From: Opitutaceae bacterium | GTDB taxonomy: Bacteria > Verrucomicrobiota > Verrucomicrobiia > Opitutales > Opitutaceae | NCBI GenBank assembly: GCA_031254955.1 | Contig: JAIRTK010000072.1 | Location: 1-11,787, forward strand | Direction of reading: 5' to 3' | Length of the DNA stretch: 11,787 bases | Shown here: positions 6,759 to 11,787 of the stretch, piece by piece | Layout of the letters: each line of letters opens with the position of its first letter | Numbering within the stretch: the stretch's first letter is position 1 | The notes under the pieces: generated by a model | Told to the model about the DNA's origin: nothing | Database searches by the model: none | Seen by the model: only the letters and a program-made list of their open reading frames with translations | Translations under genes and position numbers: made by a program

Positions 6759-8483
6759 TCAATGGAACTCGCGCTGCACGCCGCCCATCGGCGACGGGGT
6801 GTAGTGGCGGAGCAGGAAGTCGAGGTTTTCCCCGAGCACTTTGCGGAGGTCGGTCGGCATTACTATTTTCGAGATTGAGCCGAGGCTCAGGCCCTCCTTC
6901 GGATTCATCAGCTCCTTCTCATAACGCTGGCCCAGTTCCGCCTCGCGGGCCTTCAGCCAGTCGGCGGCCTCCTGCCGCGCGTCCTTCCCCGCCGCCTCCT
7001 CCGCCATGCCCGACTCGACGCGCGCCTTGGCGCCGCTTTTCGCGCGCTCCGTCGCGGCGAGGCGGATTTTTCTCATGTCCTCCTTGTAAACAAACTCCTT
7101 GCCAGCCGGCCCCATGACGGCGAGGCGCGCCGTGGGCAGCGCCAGCACCAGGTCCGCGCCGGTGGCGTAGTTGTTATACGAGGCATACGCGCCGCCGAAG
7201 GCATTGCGCAGGATGAGCAGGATTCGCGGAGTCCTCACGTCCACGATGGCGTCGAGCATGGCGCGGCCCGCCTGCACGATGCCGCGCGCCTCCTGCTCGC
7301 GCCCGGGGCGGAAGCCGGTGGTGTCCTCCATAAAAATGAGCGGGATGTTGTATAGATTGCAGAAACGGACAAACCGCGCGATTTTATAAGCGGCGTCGCA
7401 GTCGATCTGGCCGGAGGCCACCGCCGAGTTGTTGGCGACAAACCCGACGACGTTGCCGCCCAGCCGCCCGAAGGCCGTGACCACCTCCTTCGCGCGCATG
7501 TGCTGGATGGCGAAGTAATCGCCGTGGTCGCAGATGCGTTGTATGATAATGGACACATCGAAGGGCGTGTTGAAGCCCGTGGGCGAGTTGAACGCCTTTT
7601 TCAGCAGCGTGTTGATTTCCCAAGTCTTCCGGTCCAGCGGGTCGCTGGTGGGCCGGTAGGGCGCCAGCACGCTGTTGTGGTCCGGCAGGTAGGAAAGAAG
7701 CTGCGTGGCCAGACGCAACGCCGAGACCTCGTCTTCAGCCGTCAGGTCAACGACGCCCGAGGCCCGGTGCACCAGCGGCCCCCCAAGCTCGTCGGGAGTG
7801 ATGTCCTCGCCGAGCACGGACTTGACCACCCCCGAGCCGGTCAGACCGAAAAAAGTGCCGTTCGGCTGGATCAGGAAACTGCCCTGCCGCGGCAGGTAGC
7901 TGCCCCCGCCGGCGTTAAACCCGAACATGCACATGATGCTCGGCACGACGCCGCTGATTTTTCGCAAGGCGGTGAACGCCTCGGCATAGCCGTCAAGCCC
8001 GCCCACCCCGGCCGGGACAAACGCGCCCGCGCTGTCGTTCATGCCGATAAGCGGAATCTTTTTCTCGCCCGCCATGATGAAAAGCTTGGCCAGCTTCGAG
8101 CCGTTCGTCGCGTCGATGGAACCCGCCCGCACCGTGAAATCGTGCCCGTAGAGCGCGACATCGCGGCCATCGATGTCCAGAATGCCGGTGACGAGCGATG
8201 CCCCGTCCAGGTTTTTCCCCCAGTTTTGGAAAGAGATATTGGGGTCCTTGTCGGTCAGGACGCGGATGCGCTCCCACACGGTCATCCGGTTCTTGAAATG
8301 CTGCTTGGCGATCTGCTCCCTGCCGACCGACTTCACCGGACGGTGGACGAGGTCGTAGCCCTCCTTCATCGCCTCCTCATAGGCGCCGGTCGCGCGGGCA
8401 ATCTCTCCGGGAATGGTAAACTCCACCTTCTCCACGGTCTCAAACGGATTCTTCAACGAGGGCCGGATGGCTTTTTTCGACAT
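6759..8483 (-). CDS. Acyl-CoA carboxylase carboxyltransferase subunit
   Basis: This 574-residue protein is a biotin-dependent carboxyltransferase of the crotonase fold, the family that includes PccB, MccB, AccDA and glutaconyl-CoA decarboxylase alpha. It would transfer the carboxyl group from biotin on the fusion protein encoded next to an acyl-CoA. Two half-domains are visible. The N-terminal half has NDSAGAF (149-155), [10 protein letters not shown] (191-200) and [12 protein letters not shown] (241-252). The C-terminal half has EDTTGFRPG (386-394) and NAFGGAYAS (427-435), with an end like that of PccB ([12 protein letters not shown]). An Ala/Glu/Lys-rich helical stretch (about 470-520) is longer than usual. 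DTTGF instead of DVPGF places it away from typical propionyl-CoA carboxylases. I chose ATG 8483 (MSKKAIRP) because AAAGGA lies 9 bases upstream; a TTG six codons earlier would put that site inside the gene. The acyl-CoA substrate cannot be read from sequence; acetyl- or propionyl-CoA are the likely options. Confidence 0.9.
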   Translation of the reverse strand: MSKKAIRPSLKNPFETVEKVEFTIPGEIARATGAYEEAMKEGYDLVHRPVKSVGREQIAKQHFKNRMTVWERIRVLTDKDPNISFQNWGKNLDGASLVTGILDIDGRDVALYGHDFTVRAGSIDATNGSKLAKLFIMAGEKKIPLIGMNDSAGAFVPAGVGGLDGYAEAFTALRKISGVVPSIMCMFGFNAGGGSYLPRQGSFLIQPNGTFFGLTGSGVVKSVLGEDITPDELGGPLVHRASGVVDLTAEDEVSALRLATQLLSYLPDHNSVLAPYRPTSDPLDRKTWEINTLLKKAFNSPTGFNTPFDVSIIIQRICDHGDYFAIQHMRAKEVVTAFGRLGGNVVGFVANNSAVASGQIDCDAAYKIARFVRFCNLYNIPLIFMEDTTGFRPGREQEARGIVQAGRAMLDAIVDVRTPRILLILRNAFGGAYASYNNYATGADLVLALPTARLAVMGPAGKEFVYKEDMRKIRLAATERAKSGAKARVESGMAEEAAGKDARQEAADWLKAREAELGQRYEKELMNPKEGLSLGSISKIVMPTDLRKVLGENLDFLLRHYTPSPMGGVQREFH

Positions 8484-9228
8484 GACAGGGGTTCCTTTCA
8501 ATGAATGCTTTCGTCCTCTCGGGACGGTGTTAAACGGGGAGGCCGGATATTGGAGGCGTCAATGAGGGACAAGGCCGGCGGCCCCGGCTTCTCGCGAGTG
8601 CGAGCAACCTTTATGATAACGCCGGGTTTCTTGGAAAACCGGCCTGCGCCCCGCCGTTGCGTCAAGACGCGGGACACTGCGCGCCAAGCCAAACCCGCGC
8701 TCCCCCCGCCGGCGGGCGGGCGGAATATAATAGCCGCGTCCGGGAAAATGAAATTCCACGCCTTCGGGGTGCACGCGTACTTGCAGGGCCATGCAGAAAA
8801 GATTGGCCGCTCGGGGCAGACTGGCAAATTGAACTGAGCCGGCGCTGAAAAAATCGCAATATATTGACAAGACCGCCGCGGATTCCTTTTCCCGGAAAAG
8901 CGCGAGGGAACGCGCGAAACCCGCCCAAACCCGCCATGCCCCCGCACGCCAAAGAGCCGCAAAAGCCAAGAAAACGGCTCAAGCTCGAACCTTGAGCGGA
9001 TGACGAACCCGCGCCTCCCCGCAACCCCCGCCTTCCCCGCCAGTCAAACTGCGCACGCGCCCCGTGGCGCAACCCTTCCAGCGGGCCGTCCGTGCGACCT
9101 CAGTTAGCCAAGGCGAACTCAATGGCGGGACCGGCCTCGCCGCTCGCGGACAGGTCTCGAACGACAGCGGCAGCCCGCCAGGCCCGCGCTTTTTTCACGC
9201 CACGAGTCATCTCGCGTCACGGAACGAC
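8484..9228. other. Large gene-free interval
   Basis: About 745 bases separate the start of the carboxyltransferase gene from the end of the dehydrogenase gene. Open frames exist on both strands, but none looks like a protein: they are rich in Arg, Pro and Gly, have no recognisable motif, and several overlap one another. The interval holds the carboxyltransferase ribosome-binding site, an AT-rich patch around TATAATA (8726-8732), the palindrome CTTTTCC-c-GGAAAAG (8886-8900), and the hairpin GCTCAAG-ctcgaac-CTTGAGC (8977-8997). TTGACA occurs at 8864-8869 but has no partner -10. It may contain the promoter and leader of the carboxylase genes, or be a decayed gene. Confidence 0.5.
8493..8498 (-). 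promoter_or_regulatory. Ribosome-binding site of the carboxyltransferase gene
   Basis: On the minus strand AAAGGA lies 9 bases before the ATG at 8483. It decides the start in favour of MSKKAIRP over an in-frame TTG at 8501. It is one of only two good Shine-Dalgarno sequences in the window. Confidence 0.75.
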
Positions 9229-10209
9229 TCACGCCACCCGGTCCGTCATGTCGCCGTCGTTTTCGAAGGCGGCGAGGTTTTGCAAAAAATGGCGGACGAG
9301 CGCGTCGTCCTGGTCGATGCGTCCGCCGGCGGTGTGCGGAGTGATGTAACAGTTCGGGGTCGTCCAGAGCGGATGCGAGGGCGGCAGCGGCTCGGGGTCG
9401 GTCACGTCGAGGTAGGCGGCGCCAAGGCGTCCGGAGCGGAGTTGCCCGGCAAGGGCGTCCTGGTCAACGGTCGTGCCGCGTCCGATGTTGTAGAATTTCG
9501 CTCCGGGCTTGCACCAGCCGAGGCGGCGGGCGTTGACGTAGTTTCGCGTGCCGTCGTTTTCCGGCAGGATATTGATGATGTGGTCGGCGGCGGCGAGGGC
9601 GGAGCTGACTTTTTCCTCGGGGATGATGTGCACGCCACGCTCGCTGTGGCGGCGGCGGCGCACGGCGAAAAGGTTCATGCCGAAAGGCGCGAGGAGCGCG
9701 GCCAGCCGCCGCCCGATGGCGCCAAACCCGAGCATGAGCACGGTCTCGCCGTTGAGGAGTCGCGAGTCGCGGCGGCGTTCCGCGAACCGCCAGGACTGGT
9801 CGGCGAGCTGGTCGCGATGCGCGGGGAGAAGCTGGCGGCCAAAGGCGAGCATCATGGCGAGCGCGTGCTGGGCGCAAGGCTCGGCGAAGACCGCGGAGGC
9901 GTTGGTGAACACGCAGCCGCGCGCGCGGAGCGCGTCGAAAAACTCCGGGCGGTCGTAGCGCGTGTAGCCCGCCGTGGTGACTTCCATCCAGCGTAGTTTT
10001 TTACTGGATACGCATTGGGCGGCGTTGGGCTGGCCGAACGCGATGTCGGCGGCCTCAAACGCGGGATCGGGCCTGCCTTCCTCTAGGATGCTGGCGGTGG
10101 GCGCGGCGCTCCAGACGAGGCGATGGCGGCGCGTGCCTTCGGCGAGGCGGCGCGCGGCGGCGGCGGCGAAGCGTCCGTTGCACCAGATGGTGAGCGCGGG
10201 GTTTCTCAT
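9229..10209 (-). CDS. D-isomer-specific 2-hydroxyacid dehydrogenase
   Basis: This 326-residue protein belongs to the NAD(P)-dependent D-2-hydroxyacid dehydrogenase family (phosphoglycerate dehydrogenase, hydroxypyruvate/glyoxylate reductase and relatives), which interconverts 2-oxoacids and D-2-hydroxyacids in the cytoplasm. The dinucleotide motif LGFGAIG is at residues 160-166. The catalytic triad is complete: Arg244 in NIGRGTTVD, Glu273 in DPEPLP, and His292 in PHTAGG. WMEVTTAGYTRYD (74-86) is the usual substrate-side loop. There is no C-terminal ACT domain, which argues against a regulated SerA and suits a short GhrA-like or hydroxypyruvate-reductase-like enzyme. The ATG at 10209 is preceded by AAAAACAA and no Shine-Dalgarno sequence. 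It follows the adenine phosphoribosyltransferase gene on the same strand, 238 bases away with fold-back DNA between, so co-transcription is uncertain. The family is clear; the substrate is not. Confidence 0.9.
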   Translation of the reverse strand: MRNPALTIWCNGRFAAAAARRLAEGTRRHRLVWSAAPTASILEEGRPDPAFEAADIAFGQPNAAQCVSSKKLRWMEVTTAGYTRYDRPEFFDALRARGCVFTNASAVFAEPCAQHALAMMLAFGRQLLPAHRDQLADQSWRFAERRRDSRLLNGETVLMLGFGAIGRRLAALLAPFGMNLFAVRRRRHSERGVHIIPEEKVSSALAAADHIINILPENDGTRNYVNARRLGWCKPGAKFYNIGRGTTVDQDALAGQLRSGRLGAAYLDVTDPEPLPPSHPLWTTPNCYITPHTAGGRIDQDDALVRHFLQNLAAFENDGDMTDRVA

Positions 10210-10222
10210 TTGTTTTTATTAA

Positions 10223-10310
10223 CCACGGTGGCACGGAGAACACGGAGTTCGGAGGGAGGTTTTATTAAAAAAGCTCTTTCAAGTCTCCGTGTCGCCGAGG
10301 CTGATTTAAG
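10223..10310. repeat. ACACGGAG-type repeat with 8-bp inverted arms
   Basis: CCACGGTGGCACGGAGAACACGGAG is present at 10223-10247 in spaced form, with ACACGGAG at 10240-10247 and its complement CTCCGTGT at 10285-10292. The intervening bases are AT-rich. Short iterated CACGGAG units like this are common in intergenic DNA of several bacterial groups, by recollection only. It sits directly upstream of the dehydrogenase start, so it may be in its leader. Confidence 0.45.
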
Positions 10311-10325
10311 GGTTCGTTTTTATTG

Positions 10326-10425
10326 AACAGAAGGAAACGAAGGGAGCGAAGTTTCGAGCGAAGCGACAGGCCTGACATACATTTTATGATCAGGGTCTTC
10401 TTCGTTCCCTTTGTTTCCTTCTGTT
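10326..10425. repeat. 26-bp-arm purine/pyrimidine fold-back element
   Basis: Bases 10326-10351 are purine-rich and complementary to 10400-10425 over 26 positions. The only two non-Watson-Crick positions (10339/10412 and 10346/10405) are both G opposite T. The loop contains the motif GTTTCGAGCGAAGCGA (10351-10366), and CCTGA (10371-10375) can pair with TCAGG (10390-10394) to extend the fold. It lies between the stop of the adenine phosphoribosyltransferase gene and the dehydrogenase gene. It lacks a T-tract in the direction of transcription, so it is probably a repeat element rather than a simple terminator. Confidence 0.8.
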
Positions 10426-10447
10426 AAAAATAATGGTTCGTTTTCGC

Positions 10448-11020
10448 TCATTCGTCCTCGGTGAATTCGCAGAGGGCGTGGACATGCAGCCCGGCGGCGC
10501 GGAGTTTTTGCGAGCCGCCCAGCTCGACGAGGTCGATAAGCGCGGCGACGCCGATGACGTTGCCCTGAAGTTCGTGGAAAAGGCTCGCGGCGGCGAGAAG
10601 CGTGCCGCCGGTGGCGATGAGGTCGTCCACGATGAGGATGCGGTCGCCGGGCTTGCAGGCGTCCTGATGAATCTCGACGGCGGCGGTGCCGTATTCGAGC
10701 TGGTAGCTTTGGGAGATGGTCTTGTAGGGGAGCTTGCCTTTTTTGCGGACGAGCACGAAGGGCTTGCCGAGGTGGCAGGCGAGCGCGCCGCCGAGCGCGA
10801 AGCCGCGCGCATCGACGGCGGCGATGATGTCCACGGGCCGCCGCTCGCAGTCCGAGGCAAAAACGTCGATGGCCATGCGGAAGGCCCGCGGGTTGTGGAA
10901 GAACGTGGTGACATCACGGAAATTCACGCCGGCCTTGGGCCAGTCGCGCACCGTGCGGATTTGCGATTTGAAAAACTCGGAAGGGGACACGGAGGACAAG
11001 CACACCGGAATCACGGGCAC
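10448..11020 (-). CDS. apt: Adenine phosphoribosyltransferase
   Basis: The enzyme makes AMP from adenine and PRPP in purine salvage and acts in the cytoplasm. The 190-residue frame shows the family pattern from end to end: RTVRDWPKAGVNFRDVTTFF near residues 22-41, VDARGFALG (the ARGF motif), VRKKGKLPYKTI, LEYGTAAVEIHQDA, and the PRPP-binding signature ILIVDDLIATGG. Length is slightly above the usual 170-180. The start is a problem. The coordinates given use a GTG at 11020, the furthest upstream possible because an in-frame stop lies at 11030-11032. Other in-frame GTG codons, such as 10990 (MSPSEFFKSQ), fit the family start better, but none has a Shine-Dalgarno sequence. A very good site, AAAGGAG, and ATG exist at 11042-11048 and 11033, but in another frame. 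Either translation begins at a GTG or a one-base shift separates start and gene. Confidence 0.9.
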   Translation of the reverse strand: MPVIPVCLSSVSPSEFFKSQIRTVRDWPKAGVNFRDVTTFFHNPRAFRMAIDVFASDCERRPVDIIAAVDARGFALGGALACHLGKPFVLVRKKGKLPYKTISQSYQLEYGTAAVEIHQDACKPGDRILIVDDLIATGGTLLAAASLFHELQGNVIGVAALIDLVELGGSQKLRAAGLHVHALCEFTEDE

Positions 11021-11041
11021 TGGGCGAACTCATTTTTAGCT

Positions 11042-11048
11042 CTCCTTT
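11042..11048 (-). promoter_or_regulatory. Strong ribosome-binding site ahead of an out-of-frame ATG
   Basis: On the minus strand AAAGGAG lies 8 bases before ATG 11033. Reading from that ATG gives MSSPSARDSGVLVLRV and then runs to a stop at 10914-10916, 39 codons in all, in a frame one base away from the adenine phosphoribosyltransferase frame. Removing one base, for example from the run of four C (10983-10986 on the plus strand), would join the two. Confidence 0.7.
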
Positions 11049-11082
11049 GTTAAGGGTGTGATTCAAAATGGTGCCACTCCCT

Positions 11083-11127
11083 CTTTCCTCTTTATGCTTT
11101 ATCTTTCTCTTTCGTCAGGAACGGGCC
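11083..11127. repeat. Half copy of the polypyrimidine/GCCCGTTCCTGA repeat
   Basis: A pyrimidine tract at about 11083-11113 is followed by TCAGGAACGGGC (11115-11126), the exact reverse complement of the core at 3123-3134. Only one arm is present, so this is a half element in inverted orientation. It adjoins the dispersed motif at 11132 and the broken end of the transposase remnant. Confidence 0.65.
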
Positions 11128-11532
11128 GGGAGTTTCGAGCGAAGCGAGAAGCCTGGGTTGCGTGAGGCGCAGGGTGTCCGCATGGGCCTGGCCGAAACGC
11201 GAGAACAACCGCGCGTCAATCGGGTCGTTTTTCGCGAGCAGCTTGATGGACTTCGCAGGGTAACGCACCAGGCGCGGTATGACGACGGCAACCGGGATGT
11301 TCGCGGCATGATGCGCGGCGACCAGCGTGCGTTCGTAACCGCCGGTGGCCTCGCAAATGACCACCGTGTCCGAGGGCAGACGCTTGAGGAACAGGGCGAA
11401 TCCTTGTGGGATTTGCTCAAACGAAGAGGGCGTCCCCGACACGAGAGTGTAACGGAAAGTGAAGCCAGTTGCTTTACCATCGTTTCGAGCTGCTCTCGGG
11501 CCGGATTCCATTCCCTCTCGATTCTCCATCAT
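11092..11532 (-). pseudogene. IS110-family transposase remnant (N-terminal domain only)
   Basis: The open frame is 146 residues, but only about 11481 to 11164 (residues 18-123) resembles a protein. That part matches the N-terminal RuvC-like DEDD domain of IS110/IS1111 transposases: VVICEATGGYERTLVAAHH (catalytic-type Glu61), then VIPRLVRYPAKSIKLLAKND and the pair Asp103/Asp106 in KNDPIDARLF. The first Asp, normally in GIDVSK at the very start, is gone; the upstream sequence is SGPRAARNDGKATG. The whole C-terminal domain with the catalytic serine is missing, because homology stops at RLFSRFGQAHADTLRL and the frame then runs through unrelated repeat DNA. It cannot be active. IS110 elements have no classical terminal inverted repeats, so the original boundaries cannot be read. 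Confidence 0.8.
11132..11156 (+). repeat. Dispersed motif GTTTCGRGCGAAGCGA-N4-CCTG
   Basis: GTTTCGAGCGAAGCGA followed four bases later by CCTG is found here, at 10351-10374, and as GTTTCGGGCGAAGCGA at 3341-3364, always on the plus strand and with identical spacing. Each copy lies inside or beside a fold-back element. The core TTCGAGCGAA is itself a small palindrome. Confidence 0.7.
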
Positions 11533-11582
11533 ACCTTATCGCGAGCATACAGAGCTAAATCCTCCCTGTCCTGACTTCACTT

Positions 11583-11610
11583 CCTATTACACCCGGCCTA
11601 TTACACCCGG
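11583..11610 (+). repeat. Perfect 14-bp tandem duplication
   Basis: CCTATTACACCCGG is present twice in direct succession (11583-11596 and 11597-11610). It lies between the transposase remnant and the tRNA-Ser gene. A second pair of direct repeats, AAGAAGCGCAG, follows at 11624-11634 and 11651-11661. These may be scars of insertion or slippage. Confidence 0.75.
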
Positions 11611-11636
11611 ATGCCGCTTCAATAAGAAGCGCAGGC

Positions 11637-11667
11637 TTGAATTATGCGCAAAGAAGCGCAGTATACG
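11637..11667 (+). promoter_or_regulatory. Possible promoter of tRNA-Ser
   Basis: TTGAAT (11637-11642) and TATACG (11662-11667) are separated by 19 bases, about 15 bases before the tRNA 5' end. The spacing is longer than ideal, so this is only a plausible sigma-70-type promoter. Confidence 0.3.
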
Positions 11668-11682
11668 GGATTTCACACTCCC

Positions 11683-11774
<92 letters not shown>

Positions 11775-11787
11775 TTTTTTCCTACCC

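Noticed and set aside
2496..8483. Carboxysome-like or bicarbonate-supply cluster linking the carbonic-anhydrase homologue to the carboxylase
   Set aside because: The genes are convergent, separated by 585 bases of repeat DNA and a possible terminator, and no shell or RuBisCO genes are present. Proximity alone is weak evidence.
7500..8504. A 334-residue plus-strand open frame opposite the carboxyltransferase gene
   Set aside because: It is antisense to a gene with intact motifs and shows no recognisable domain of its own.
8864..8892. Promoter beginning with a perfect TTGACA on the plus strand
   Set aside because: No -10 hexamer occurs 15-19 bases downstream and no plus-strand gene follows.
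8505..8969. Small open frames of 110-154 residues in the gap upstream of the carboxyltransferase gene
   Set aside because: Several overlap on both strands, none has a motif, a plausible start signal or sensible composition.
9064..9996. A 310-residue plus-strand open frame opposite the dehydrogenase gene
   Set aside because: It overlaps the well-supported dehydrogenase almost entirely, and its composition (Gly, Ala, Val, Arg, Glu) is that of a reverse-strand shadow.

Overview
This is a chromosomal stretch of a GC-rich bacterium. It holds seven intact protein genes, one transposase remnant, one tRNA-Ser and an unusually large amount of repeat-rich intergenic DNA. My best guess is a Verrucomicrobiota of the Opitutales type. 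That rests on overall character: high GC, several starts with no Shine-Dalgarno sequence, a two-gene acyl-CoA carboxylase with divergent subunits, and many fold-back intergenic repeats. No gene here proves the taxonomy, so it is an inference.

Layout, left to right. (1) 1-486 has no gene but carries a purine/pyrimidine fold-back repeat. (2) A plus-strand pair, 487-2105, encodes a PfkB-family sugar (phosphate) kinase and, overlapping it by ATGA, a small membrane-anchored coiled-coil protein; it ends at a strong intrinsic terminator (2144-2174). (3) 2175-2495 is a repeat and hairpin block leading to a plus-strand gamma-carbonic-anhydrase-family protein (2496-3047). (4) 3048-3632 lies between convergent genes and contains four different inverted-repeat structures, one of which could be a bidirectional terminator. 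(5) A minus-strand pair (8483 down to 3633) encodes an acyl-CoA carboxylase: first a carboxyltransferase, then a 965-residue fusion of biotin carboxylase and biotin carrier. (6) 8484-9228 has no convincing gene. (7) Minus-strand genes for a D-2-hydroxyacid dehydrogenase (9229-10209) and adenine phosphoribosyltransferase (10448-11020) are separated by more fold-back DNA. (8) An N-terminal fragment of an IS110-family transposase (within 11092-11532), short direct repeats, and a complete tRNA-Ser(UGA) close the window.

The genes are mostly unrelated housekeeping or central-metabolism functions. The clear functional unit is the carboxylase pair: the fusion protein would carboxylate its own biotin with ATP and bicarbonate, and the carboxyltransferase would pass the carboxyl group to an acyl-CoA. 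The gamma-carbonic-anhydrase homologue lies nearby and also concerns bicarbonate, but it is on the opposite strand and convergent, so a functional link is only speculative.

The most interesting features are the divergent carboxylase, an adenine phosphoribosyltransferase gene whose only good ribosome-binding site and ATG are out of frame with the enzyme, and several families of dispersed fold-back repeats that recur within these 12 kb. I found no CRISPR array, phage module, toxin-antitoxin pair or defence system.
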